Below the pieces are notes generated by a model. It worked only from the letters and a program-made list of their open reading frames with translations, was not told the origin of the DNA and searched no databases. A DNA stretch of 49,681 nt from the IMG/VR virus record IMGVR_UViG_3300032282_004353, positions 1-49,681 of that record, one strand, 5' to 3'. The position numbers and the translations under genes were made by a program. Source of the stretch: a virus. Positions 34,982 through 43,213 of the stretch are shown in pieces (position 1 is the first letter of the stretch; the number at the start of each line of letters is the position of its first letter).

Positions 34982-36162
34982 TATTCAGCCCAGCCGCAGC
35001 CGATTCGAAGACGATTGTTCTTTTCAGTTACTGAAGTCCACTGACGATTAGATAACGCCTTACACTCATTGTAAGCGTCATTAATCATCATCTGGCTAGG
35101 TGGAGTTTTTTGTGTTGCAGCAGATGGGCCATGCAAAGAACCTATCATCCCCATCTCATGGGCTACCTTAAGATAACGAATAGCATCAATAACTACACCA
35201 GCTGAATTAGGTGAGTCTTGAACGGACAAGCGAGCATCAAATACCACGGGAGCACCGCCAAAACCCTCAGCTTCAATTCGAAAGTGAGCAATCTTATTAT
35301 CGCCATGATAAGGAATATAGCTTGAAGGTCCTGCATAGATGCCATTCTTTGGCACAGGAATGTTGCGAATATCATTCTGTGAACGTATAACATTTTCCTT
35401 ACTGATTTTCTTAGACTTTAATCGAGACTGGTCCATCATATTCAGGAAGTCGGTGTTGCCGCCGTGGTTTGTCTGTTCATGAAATTTGACCTTCATGCCA
35501 CGATTGAAGAAAAGCTCTTGAAGAGCCTGGGACATGATCGATGCTCCAAGTTGAGAACGCATGTCATCGCCGATAGCTGGTATTCCAGCATTGCGTAGTC
35601 GCTTCTCCCAGTATGGGTCGGATACAATGAATACCGGAATACAGTTAACAAACGGAATCTTAGCTTCCAAACAAGCTTCTACATAAAAACGAGTTGCAGT
35701 CTCTGAACCGACTGGAAGGTAGTTAAGAAGGATGTCGACCTTGTATTTATGAAGATCATTGATCACGTCAGACATAGTTGGCTCAGGATCATGAGTAACT
35801 CGAAAGCTCTCATCTTCCGGCATTGTAAGCATATGTTGAGCTACGCCATCATAAAGAGCTCCTCGCTTTACAATGGCTTTACCAGCTCCTACATCATTTA
35901 GCCAATCAGCCGCAACTTTATTGTCAAGGATGTTCATGGCGCAGTTAGGCTTAGCGTAGATAGCCTCACTTAGATCGCGGCCAACCTTACGGGGGTCAAC
36001 ATCATAAGCCAGTACAAACTCAATGTCACTAGCAGTGTAGCTACCAATACTAGTAAAAGCTAGGCCATCGCAGCTATTAGAGTGAGAGTAGAGGGCAACA
36101 CCTTCTACGAGTGATTTTGCGCAGTTACCGACGCCAACAATTGCTACACGTATTTTTTTCAT
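34981..36162 (-). CDS. ino1: myo-Inositol-1-phosphate synthase (Ino1, actinobacterial/archaeal type)
   Basis: 393 residues. IRVAIVGVGNCAKSLVEGV (NAD site), DIEFVLAYDVDPRKVGRDLSEAI, DILLNYLPVGSETATRFYV, FVNCIPVFIVSDPYW, IPAIGDDMRSQLGAS, LKSKKISKENV (active-site lysines), and VQDSPNSAGVVIDAIRYLK follow Mycobacterium-type Ino1 throughout. Converts glucose 6-phosphate to inositol phosphate by an NAD-dependent oxidation/aldol/reduction. Uncommon in phages; embedded in the modification-like operon, overlapping the aGPT-PPlase-like gene by 1 base. Most likely supplies an inositol-type building block. Confidence 0.9.
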   Translation of the reverse strand: MKKIRVAIVGVGNCAKSLVEGVALYSHSNSCDGLAFTSIGSYTASDIEFVLAYDVDPRKVGRDLSEAIYAKPNCAMNILDNKVAADWLNDVGAGKAIVKRGALYDGVAQHMLTMPEDESFRVTHDPEPTMSDVINDLHKYKVDILLNYLPVGSETATRFYVEACLEAKIPFVNCIPVFIVSDPYWEKRLRNAGIPAIGDDMRSQLGASIMSQALQELFFNRGMKVKFHEQTNHGGNTDFLNMMDQSRLKSKKISKENVIRSQNDIRNIPVPKNGIYAGPSSYIPYHGDNKIAHFRIEAEGFGGAPVVFDARLSVQDSPNSAGVVIDAIRYLKVAHEMGMIGSLHGPSAATQKTPPSQMMINDAYNECKALSNRQWTSVTEKNNRLRIGCGWAE

Positions 36163-36267
36163 GGTTCGTGCCTTTCATATATTAGTTTAATATCTAGTAG
36201 TTGATTTAGATGATTGAGAAAATGTAAATTAACTTTTTAGAAGAATTCATGCTATCAATTAAAATTC

Positions 36268-36711
36268 TTATAAAGAGTAATACTCTACACCAGCTTCTGC
36301 AAACATCTCTTTAGTCTCTAGGCCCATGCCCAGCCATTTCTGAGAAACTTCATTGGGGTAACGCATGAATACACGCTTGATACCAACTTGGATGATACCT
36401 TTAGCGCACTCTGAACATACTGGCAGACCATGAACATATAAGTCAGCGCCATTAAGACTGACACCATTGAGAGTCGCATTATAAATACAATTCATCTCGC
36501 CATGGACCATGAACTTATACTTGGTCTCGCGAGTCTCAAGTCTGTCTTGATAGTCTTTAATACCACGTGGAAAGCCATTGTAGCCTGTAGCTAGTATTTG
36601 TCGACGATCACCAACTGCTACCGCTCCAATTTTTGAGGATGGATCTTTAGACCATCCGGCAATATGCTCAGCCATTTTTAAAAAGTTATCGTGCCACTTA
36701 TCACTCATCAT
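36268..36711 (-). CDS. cd: dCMP deaminase
   Basis: 147 residues. FMVHGEMNCIYNA (zinc His, catalytic Glu) and GLPVCSECAKGII (Cys pair) with KDPSSKIGAVAVGDRRQILATGYNGFPRGI are those of T4 Cd. Converts dCMP to dUMP for dTMP synthesis. ATGA overlap with the gp42 gene, so the two compete for dCMP and are made together. Confidence 0.92.
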   Translation of the reverse strand: MMSDKWHDNFLKMAEHIAGWSKDPSSKIGAVAVGDRRQILATGYNGFPRGIKDYQDRLETRETKYKFMVHGEMNCIYNATLNGVSLNGADLYVHGLPVCSECAKGIIQVGIKRVFMRYPNEVSQKWLGMGLETKEMFAEAGVEYYSL

Positions 36712-37364
36712 TTCACCAAGTTAAAGTTTCGTTCATAAACATGAAGAGACCCGACATTCCAATAAATGATACCGGGAGAGACATCTAAATCATATGATAG
36801 CATTTTTAGTACATATTCATTCCAAGCATAGTCATTTCTATAGCCATAAAAGACATCATTGCTGCGCATTTGAACAATAGCATGTAATGCTTGATCTCTT
36901 ATAACATATTGTACTGCATTTGTACACATAAAATCAGACATACCATCATGACAATAATCTACCCACATAGTTGGTCGTGTATAAATCATAGTAGCTCGCC
37001 TAGAAGTAGGCTTTTGCTTAAGCTCACGCAAGACATTGTTGTATTGGTCACCATTTTCATGTGACCAAATACACCATCCATAGTTAGAGTTAATACGTCC
37101 ATCTGGTGTAGCTACTTGTTTCCAGACAGCTGGTGTTTCACCTGGAATATCATTTACATTGAGAGACATTGATTTATACCACTCAATTTCACGCTCAATA
37201 TAAGAATGGTTAGGTTTACCAAAGATAGAAGGTTCGTCTGCCACAAAAGAAGCATTTACTATCTCTAGTAATTTAACACCAGATTTATCTTCTACATAAA
37301 ATTCATTTGCGAGGAGCCGCTTGAACTCCTCGCGAATCATATTTACGTTATTACAAACTATCAC
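36708..37364 (-). CDS. 42: dCMP hydroxymethylase gp42
   Basis: 218 residues with a GTG start at 37364; an ATG at 37340 (MIREEFKRLL) is an alternative. NASFVADEPSIFGKPNHSYI, REIEWYKSMSLNVNDIPGETP, INSNYGWCIWS, RRATMIYTRPTMW, GMSDFMCTNAVQYVIRD (catalytic Cys) and MRSNDVFYGYRNDYAW follow T4 gp42 closely. The Asp in RNDYAW replaces the Asn of thymidylate synthases and makes the enzyme dCMP-specific. It makes 5-hydroxymethyl-dCMP, so phage DNA is predicted to carry hmC or a derivative. Confidence 0.94.
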   Translation of the reverse strand: MIVCNNVNMIREEFKRLLANEFYVEDKSGVKLLEIVNASFVADEPSIFGKPNHSYIEREIEWYKSMSLNVNDIPGETPAVWKQVATPDGRINSNYGWCIWSHENGDQYNNVLRELKQKPTSRRATMIYTRPTMWVDYCHDGMSDFMCTNAVQYVIRDQALHAIVQMRSNDVFYGYRNDYAWNEYVLKMLSYDLDVSPGIIYWNVGSLHVYERNFNLVK

Positions 37365-37696
37365 ATTTCACCGGTTCGGTTAAATATATCTCTAGTCGTG
37401 TCTTGACCAGGAACACCGCCACGTAGCCAAGCTACAGCAAAAGAAGCATAATTGATCAGGTCTTTATATGTATCTTCAAGTGACTCAAAATTAGCTTGAC
37501 TATAAGTACCGGACTCAAGAAGAGACTGGGCTCGGAATAACTTTCCCTGTAAAGTGTCATGAATAGTATCTACACCGCGACGATAATGCATTGCCTGAGT
37601 AACATTTGAATTAGGATTCTGATAGTCCTGAGACTTCTTGAGTTGAAGTTCAATGCATTCTTTGAGAACTTTGACTGATTCTCTATCTTCGCTCAT
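37361..37696 (-). CDS. DUF1599/Nmad1-like protein
   Basis: 111 residues. LKKSQDYQNPNSNVTQAMHYRRGVDT, then GKLFRAQSLLESG and SLEDTYKDLINYASFAVAWL match the DUF1599 family (called nucleotide-modification-associated domain 1), an all-helical MazG/NTP-pyrophosphatase relative. Possibly hydrolyses a non-canonical or unmodified dNTP. Overlaps gp42 by 4 bases. Promoter at 37763-37791. Confidence 0.75.
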   Translation of the reverse strand: MSEDRESVKVLKECIELQLKKSQDYQNPNSNVTQAMHYRRGVDTIHDTLQGKLFRAQSLLESGTYSQANFESLEDTYKDLINYASFAVAWLRGGVPGQDTTRDIFNRTGEM

Positions 37697-38139
37697 AGTT
37701 TATTCCTCATGTATTTTGTTTTAGTTAAAGAACGCCAATATTCACCTAGCTTCTCATCATGTATAGTATCATACAGAGTAAGCTTTGTCAATCTAAAAAC
37801 ACGACAATTATCACCATTCATAAACACGTGTGTTGGCTGTCTATAACTCTTTGGGCATTCATAAATACGAATAGGTGCTTCTACTTCTGGGATACGAACA
37901 AAGAACAACCTATCAACATTTTCACATTTAGTCCATTGAGAAGAACCAAGTATGAAAGCGTGATAAGCGTAGTTCTCCATGAGTGTCTTAACTTCGTATT
38001 GCTTTGAGTCAACGACGCCGTCTTTCTGAGAGTCGTACCATACTGTCTCTTCTACTAAGTCATGCTTACTCAGTAAGACTCTACGTACTAGTTCTTCGCC
38101 GGACTTACCGAGAGCAGCACGCCAGTTATTCATAAACAT
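37693..38139 (-). CDS. Possible PD-(D/E)xK nuclease-fold protein
   Basis: 148 residues. LGKSGEELVRRVLL then KDGVVDSKQYEVKTLMENY gives the E...D...ExK order of the PD-(D/E)xK core (ExK = EVK). May be a nuclease or a substrate-binding relic. Overlaps neighbours by 4 and 1 bases. No precise family known. Confidence 0.5.
   Translation of the reverse strand: MFMNNWRAALGKSGEELVRRVLLSKHDLVEETVWYDSQKDGVVDSKQYEVKTLMENYAYHAFILGSSQWTKCENVDRLFFVRIPEVEAPIRIYECPKSYRQPTHVFMNGDNCRVFRLTKLTLYDTIHDEKLGEYWRSLTKTKYMRNKL
37763..37791 (-). promoter_or_regulatory. Sigma70-like promoter for Nmad1-gp42-dCMP deaminase
   Basis: TTGACA (37786-37791), 17 bases, TACTAT (37763-37768) on the minus strand, within the PD-(D/E)xK-like gene. 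Confidence 0.68.
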
Positions 38140-38537
38140 CAGAACACCTTAGTCAGTAGCCCATGGTTACTTTCGTGTGACGGCGCTTGCCATCCTTCTG
38201 GCTTAATCAGGTCAGGTAGTCCCATCGGGTTTGGTCGGGAAGTATTTACGCCAGTCTTCTTATTCATATTAGCTATTAGTACTTCATTCCATGCTTTATT
38301 AGCATCTACATCAAAAGCATCTAATGTACCGATAACTACCACGCATAAGTCGATGAGAGCATCAACTGCATCTTCAGCTGTCTCTGCAGTTACTAACTCA
38401 TCTAATTCTTCACGAATAAAGTCAATTCTAAACTCTAAGAATTTCTTGAGTTTCTCTGGACTCATAGTTTTAATGATTTGAGAAACACCGTAGTGTTTAT
38501 GCATTTTATTAATATCTTTTGACCAATTTGTACTCAT
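38139..38537 (-). CDS. MazG/PRA-PH-like nucleotide pyrophosphohydrolase
   Basis: 132 residues from MSTNWSKD, with AGGAG 7 bases upstream; the longer ORF overlaps the previous gene. FRIDFIREELDELVTAETAEDAVDALIDLCVVVIG is the EExxE...ExxD helical Mg site, and WNEVLIANMNKK closes the domain. Hydrolyses NTPs or dNTPs to NMP plus PPi; phage versions may cleanse unmodified dCTP/dNTP (T4 gp56-like role) or house-clean. Confidence 0.85.
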   Translation of the reverse strand: MSTNWSKDINKMHKHYGVSQIIKTMSPEKLKKFLEFRIDFIREELDELVTAETAEDAVDALIDLCVVVIGTLDAFDVDANKAWNEVLIANMNKKTGVNTSRPNPMGLPDLIKPEGWQAPSHESNHGLLTKVF

Positions 38538-38538
38538 A

Positions 38539-39087
38539 CTATACTCCTGAAAAAATCCAATTTGGTGGTTGCCTGTTTTTCCAGACATGCATACGTGCTT
38601 TTGCCACCTTATAATAATTACGATAGTTTGTCAATGGATCATCACTGATTTTATACTCTTCAGCCATTGCTGAAGGCATTTTAGTCCATTCATATTTACG
38701 AAGATTATTTGGAGGAGATAACAGCATATAAGCTAAGTCACCCTGAAAACACTTATGAACTTTACCATAACGATAAGTGTATTCTTGTCCAAGAGCATAA
38801 AAATGCTCTACTAGCCAATTGTAATTTTCGACTGAATTACGACACCATACAGCCGAAGGATGATTCACGTGAGTAGCAGTATAAATGACTGAATCTCGTG
38901 AATCATCAAGAATCCAACGCTTTACATTTCGACCAGTTTTTGATTTACCAGCAGTCTCAATACCATCAATAATCCGATGTGCAGTAGATAGCAATTGTGC
39001 TGATTCAAGAATCATTTTTACCACATGTTTATCAACCATCCATTGTGCTGCTTGAACTGGGTCATTCGAAATATAAAAGATATTCAA
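38539..39087 (-). CDS. Conserved phage protein of unknown function
   Basis: 182 residues. NDPVQAAQWMVDKHVVKMILESAQLLSTAHRI at the N-terminus and WCRNSVENYNWLVEHFYALGQEYTYRYGKVHK are well conserved in many tailed phages as I recall, without a known activity. Charged His/Lys positions suggest a nucleic-acid enzyme. Directly follows the PDF-like gene. Confidence 0.7.
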   Translation of the reverse strand: MNIFYISNDPVQAAQWMVDKHVVKMILESAQLLSTAHRIIDGIETAGKSKTGRNVKRWILDDSRDSVIYTATHVNHPSAVWCRNSVENYNWLVEHFYALGQEYTYRYGKVHKCFQGDLAYMLLSPPNNLRKYEWTKMPSAMAEEYKISDDPLTNYRNYYKVAKARMHVWKNRQPPNWIFSGV

Positions 39088-39088
39088 G

Positions 39089-39565
39089 TTACCGTTTCCA
39101 CTTCCTTAGAGCTTGCTCACGATGAATACGATTAGCGGTTGAATAGAATATTCTACCATCAAGAAAGTCAATGGACTGTTGAAATACACGAGCTGTCATT
39201 CCTGTAAATGTTTCTGTTCTGACTTCACCATTAGGTGTAGAAAAACGAACACGACAATGTTGATGTCGGTTTATCTTAACACACAAACCAGGATATGTCA
39301 ACGATGTTTCTTCAAGACGGATCATTTGTTGTGACGCTTGAACCACTCTTGGGTTAAAACATACAAAGTTTTCTGGTGCACCACGCATTGCAAAAATTCT
39401 ATAAGGAACACCTACTTGAATTGCAGATAAACAAATGCCATTATTCTCATACATTGTCTTAACAAGTTCTTGAGAGAACTCAATAGGATCAAATGGTGGC
39501 TCACGGAAGTCAAAGTTTTGACTGACTTCTTTTAAGATAGGATCAGTATACTTAAGAATAAACAT
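39089..39565 (-). CDS. Peptide-deformylase-like protein lacking metal ligands
   Basis: 158 residues of PDF fold: PFDPIEFSQELVKTMYENNGICLSAIQVGVPYRIF (motif I GxGLAAxQ is GICLSAIQ), EETSLTYPGLCVKI (motif II EGCLSxPG is EETSLTYPG, Cys replaced) and ARVFQQSIDFLDG (motif III HExDHLDG is QQSIDFLDG, both His lost). Normal PDFs remove the N-formyl group with Fe/Zn on Cys and two His; this one cannot hold the metal in the usual way. Possibly a binding protein that evolved from a phage PDF. Confidence 0.8.
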   Translation of the reverse strand: MFILKYTDPILKEVSQNFDFREPPFDPIEFSQELVKTMYENNGICLSAIQVGVPYRIFAMRGAPENFVCFNPRVVQASQQMIRLEETSLTYPGLCVKINRHQHCRVRFSTPNGEVRTETFTGMTARVFQQSIDFLDGRIFYSTANRIHREQALRKWKR

Positions 39566-39840
39566 TAGTTCATAGAGTTTTTATGGTTGATAAAATGTTC
39601 TTCTAATTCTTGTTTAAGTTCATCTTTAGTCCAACCAGCACCAAGAAGAACATGATATGTATTGATAAACATATTAAAACATGTTGCAACAACATCATAG
39701 TGTTTTAGAGTTTCATCATCTTCTGCTTCAAAGATCTTCATCATAATTTGATCAGCAACATCATTGCAAAGATCAAGATCAATCTTGAACTCAGTACCGT
39801 CTTCAAGCACTTCTGTAATGATATTAGGTTCTTCGGTCAT
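39565..39840 (-). CDS. Small acidic hypothetical protein
   Basis: 91 residues from MTEEPNIITEV, with AAGGA 8 bases upstream (an ATG at 39861 overlaps the end of gp46). Acidic N-terminus and two helices. One base overlap with the PDF-like gene. Unrecognised. Confidence 0.6.
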   Translation of the reverse strand: MTEEPNIITEVLEDGTEFKIDLDLCNDVADQIMMKIFEAEDDETLKHYDVVATCFNMFINTYHVLLGAGWTKDELKQELEEHFINHKNSMN

Positions 39841-39850
39841 TATATAATCC

Positions 39851-41560
39851 TTATGTTTCAATATGGCTAAAGTTTTTGTATTTTACAAACTTTATTATGT
39901 TGGGGAATTTTTCACTCATGTTTTCTCTATGTGAGATAACAAATAGTGATGTATTTTCTGATACTGATTCTAGAATAGTCATAAGCATGTCCAAAGCATT
40001 AGTATCCATTGAGCCGTCCATAATCTCGTCTAGAATCAGTAGATTTGTTGACATGGAATTACGAAGTTTAGCAACGGCTCTCCAAGTAAATAGTAGTGCT
40101 AAGTCAATCTTTTGTTTCTCACCTTCTGAGAAAGAAGCATAACTAAATTCATCTCTATGTCTTGATTTAATTGTTTCTTCAAACTGAGAGTTAAGTTGGA
40201 AATCAACAAAGAAATCCATAGAAGAGAGATATTTGTTGATTAATTTATTGATGATTGGTACATATTGATTGATAATTTTAGTCTTAATACCACCATCTTT
40301 TAGAAGTGATGCAGCAACCGATAGTGTCTTTTTAGTGTCTTGTAACTCATTATATTCTTCGATAAGTGTTAATTTCTTTTGTTCAAGATCAGCTACTTGC
40401 ATATCATTGGTAGATTCAACTTCTTCTTTTGCAGTATCAATATCTTTTTGTAAAGATTCAATTTGCTGCTCAATATGAAGTGTGACCTGATGATGACTTC
40501 TGTATTCCGTTAGAAGTCTATGTTTTTCATTTTCTTTAGTAAAGAACTCAGTTACTTTTTCTTCATGTTTGGTTAGACGTATTTGTAATTCTGAAATAGT
40601 TTGATTTAATTCTTCAAGTTTTAAAGTAGTATTAGAAACACTCTCACATCTTAAATCAGAACCAATTTCTCGTTTACATGTTGGGCAAGAATCATGCTGT
40701 TCAAAAAAATTAATTTCTTGTTCTAATAATGCTTTTCTTGTATTAAGTTCTGTTTTAAGTTCATTAAATTGTTGTGTTTTCTTTTTTAATTTCTTTTCAT
40801 CACACATACCTGACTGAATATTATCAATTTTCTTTTTAATATCTTCAATCAAATATATTGTATTATTTAATTTTGTGTTTAAATCTTCAATAGCAGTTTG
40901 TTTTTCAAAAATATAACGATCACTTTTAGACCTAGCTTGTTCAAGATGACTTTTAATCACTTGAATCATTTCATCGTTCATCCTCTTTTCATACTCATTA
41001 CGAGTAATGGAAGAAGAGTTATCAGCAATTTGTTCTTTTAGTAAAGTATTCATTGTTGTGAATACTTGCAAATCTAGTAAATCTTCAATAACTGCTCTAC
41101 GTTGTGCAGCAGGTAATTGCATAAAAGGAACAAATGATGCAGAACCTAGAATATCTACTTGACAAAATGTTTTGTAGTTAGATTTGAGAATTTGTTTCTC
41201 TAGAATCTCTTGATAGTCTCGCATATCGGCAGATTGATTGAGTAGAATATCATTACAATAAACTTCAAAGATATTTGGTTTCATACCACGTCGGATAAGA
41301 TATTCATTCTTACCTGAAGAAAACTCAATCTCTACTAGAAGTTCTTTTTTAGTGATGGTATTAAGTAATTGTGGTTTATTGATATTACGAAATGGCTTAC
41401 CATATAGAACAAATGTCAAAGCATCTAATAAAGATGACTTTCCTGAACCATTTTTTCCTACTATAAGTGTTGGATCAACATTATATAAATCAAGTTCTGT
41501 AAATTGATTACCAGTAGATAATAAATTCTTCCACCGAAGTTTTTTAAAATTTAGCATCAA
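39851..41560 (-). CDS. 46: Recombination exonuclease subunit gp46 (Rad50-like)
   Basis: 569 residues. Walker A LIVGKNGSGKSSLLDAL, two long coiled coils around a zinc hook (DSCPTCKREIG, about residue 295), ABC signature SFSEGEKQKIDLA and Walker B LLILDEIMD. An ATPase that works with gp47 to resect DNA ends for recombination-dependent replication. Starts 4 bases after gp47 stop. Confidence 0.96.
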   Translation of the reverse strand: MMLNFKKLRWKNLLSTGNQFTELDLYNVDPTLIVGKNGSGKSSLLDALTFVLYGKPFRNINKPQLLNTITKKELLVEIEFSSGKNEYLIRRGMKPNIFEVYCNDILLNQSADMRDYQEILEKQILKSNYKTFCQVDILGSASFVPFMQLPAAQRRAVIEDLLDLQVFTTMNTLLKEQIADNSSSITRNEYEKRMNDEMIQVIKSHLEQARSKSDRYIFEKQTAIEDLNTKLNNTIYLIEDIKKKIDNIQSGMCDEKKLKKKTQQFNELKTELNTRKALLEQEINFFEQHDSCPTCKREIGSDLRCESVSNTTLKLEELNQTISELQIRLTKHEEKVTEFFTKENEKHRLLTEYRSHHQVTLHIEQQIESLQKDIDTAKEEVESTNDMQVADLEQKKLTLIEEYNELQDTKKTLSVAASLLKDGGIKTKIINQYVPIINKLINKYLSSMDFFVDFQLNSQFEETIKSRHRDEFSYASFSEGEKQKIDLALLFTWRAVAKLRNSMSTNLLILDEIMDGSMDTNALDMLMTILESVSENTSLFVISHRENMSEKFPNIIKFVKYKNFSHIET

Positions 41561-41564
41561 TAAA

Positions 41565-42632
41565 TTACTCTACACCCATAGTCAAAGCTTTATTATAAAG
41601 ATCAGTAATTAGTCGTTCAAGTTTATCCTGATTGACCGAATCAAGTTGTTTAATATGAGTTTTAAAGATATCAAGAGTGGACTCAGCCTCATCAATAATA
41701 TCTTCATCATTTTCCGTATTTAGATTATGATGATCCTCAACAATAGAGATATCAATTGGTGTTGCTTTTTCAAGTTTCTCACAAAATAAGTCAAACCAAT
41801 AGGGATTGTTTTTATTTTGAACAATAATCTTTACAAAAGTATTAGTAAAAATTGATGTTTCAAAATCTAGTATACTTTCAATAGTATGTTTTGAATCATC
41901 ATACCATATCTTCTTGAACATATTATATGGATTTTGAATGAATGTCAACTCTAAAGTATCAGTATCTAGAATATGAAAACCTCTAGGGTCATTATAATCA
42001 GACCATGTAAATTCAGCGTGTGAACCTAGATATGTAATTGAACCATCACTAGACCTATGATGATAGTGCCCAGAGAGTGTTAGTTCAAATTTATCAAAGG
42101 TTGTTTTCTTTTCACCATGGGATGAAATAGACCCACGATACATCTCAAAACCTTCAATTTCAAGATGACCCATGCAAAGTCTAGCATTACTTTCTTGAAT
42201 TAGTTTCATTGATGCTTCTTGATTATCAGCACAAATCCATGGCAGAAGAAGCATCTTACAGTTATCAAGAATTAGTTCTACCGGATCTGTGTGTAGTGCA
42301 ATATTTGGATATTTTCCGTCGATGAGTTCTGTAAGTGCATTGATTTTGTTTGTGTTCTTGTAAAACGTATCATGATTACCGACAATAAAAGTACCACGAA
42401 TATCATACTCTTGAATCCTATCTAAAAAATCAGAACGTAACCGACTAGCAGTAAGAAAATTAACATGCTTACGACGGTCTACAACATCACCAAGATGAAT
42501 AATATGTTTGATATTATTTGTATTTAAAGTAGGAAAAAAGACGGTATCAAAAAAGTTTTTATTTGCATCTAGGAATGCAACATTATCATTTCTAATTCCA
42601 AAGTGGGTATCAGTTATAATAGCCAATTTCAT
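41565..42632 (-). CDS. 47: Recombination nuclease subunit gp47 (Mre11-like)
   Basis: 355 residues of metallophosphoesterase. Motifs ITDTHFGI, IHLGDVVDRR, FIVGNHDTFY and LSGHYHHRS carry the two-metal ligands. Nuclease partner of gp46. Starts 3 bases after the gp55 stop, as in T4. Confidence 0.96.
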   Translation of the reverse strand: MKLAIITDTHFGIRNDNVAFLDANKNFFDTVFFPTLNTNNIKHIIHLGDVVDRRKHVNFLTASRLRSDFLDRIQEYDIRGTFIVGNHDTFYKNTNKINALTELIDGKYPNIALHTDPVELILDNCKMLLLPWICADNQEASMKLIQESNARLCMGHLEIEGFEMYRGSISSHGEKKTTFDKFELTLSGHYHHRSSDGSITYLGSHAEFTWSDYNDPRGFHILDTDTLELTFIQNPYNMFKKIWYDDSKHTIESILDFETSIFTNTFVKIIVQNKNNPYWFDLFCEKLEKATPIDISIVEDHHNLNTENDEDIIDEAESTLDIFKTHIKQLDSVNQDKLERLITDLYNKALTMGVE

Positions 42633-42634
42633 GT

Positions 42635-43153
42635 TTATTCACCGTCAACAAATTTTTCTATCCCTACTATATCCTTCTTTTTTGATTTTGTCAATTTAAA
42701 TTCATAATCGGTAATGATTTGATCTGATACATGATTACCTGAGTCATGAATATCATCTTCAAAAATATTTAAATGTTGCATATTCTTATGTTTGATATAG
42801 GTTTGTTTTTTTTCTTTACCAATTCTACGAATAAATGCATTCCAGGCAATCCAAGAAAAATAACCAAATGCATTAACAGCACCTGATCTAGATCTTTCCA
42901 TAGATTTTTCTTGATCAAATTTATTTACAGCTTCCAGACAGTTTTCAATTGCGTCACCAACCATTTCCTCACGAAATGAATAACCAGAAAAATTTGGTCG
43001 GGTTGCCATTTTAGTACAAATTGCATGGATACAGACACCAATATAATCTGGAATCTTTGCTTCAGGATTTGTTTTTAGTTTTTCTTTATATTCATTAAGT
43101 GCCACAATAAAATCTTTATTATTCACATAATGTTTTTTTGTTGTAGTTTTCAT
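42635..43153 (-). CDS. 55: Late sigma factor gp55
   Basis: 172 residues. NAFGYFSWIAWNAFIRRIGKEKKQ is the conserved region 2-like segment of gp55, and DIHDSGNHVSDQIITDYEF follows. Replaces host sigma70 and directs RNA polymerase to TATAAATA promoters, which are seen here before gp22, gp23, speD and the homing genes. The Shine-Dalgarno is weak (GGATGTC). A plus-strand promoter starts 4 bases from its ATG. Confidence 0.92.
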   Translation of the reverse strand: MKTTTKKHYVNNKDFIVALNEYKEKLKTNPEAKIPDYIGVCIHAICTKMATRPNFSGYSFREEMVGDAIENCLEAVNKFDQEKSMERSRSGAVNAFGYFSWIAWNAFIRRIGKEKKQTYIKHKNMQHLNIFEDDIHDSGNHVSDQIITDYEFKLTKSKKKDIVGIEKFVDGE

Positions 43154-43156
43154 CTA

Positions 43157-43184
43157 TTGACATCCATAAAAAAGTGTATATAAT
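43157..43184 (+). promoter_or_regulatory. Consensus sigma70-like promoter, antisense to the local genes
   Basis: TTGACA (43157-43162), 16 bases, TATAAT (43179-43184) on the plus strand, in the 60-bp gap between gp55 and uvsW. It points into the 3' end of uvsW in antisense; only a 2-codon frame (AAGGAATGGTATAG) follows. Confidence 0.5.
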
Positions 43185-43213
43185 CAGGATTGAGGAAAAA
43201 GGAATGGTATAGG

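Noticed and set aside
36708-37364. Thymidylate synthase
   Set aside because: The sequence follows T4 gp42 closely and has Asp in RNDYAW where thymidylate synthase has the dUMP-selecting Asn.
39275-39300. TTGACA-N17-TAAGAT within the PDF-like gene (minus strand)
   Set aside because: The -10 is poor, and no gene or unit boundary follows at a sensible distance.
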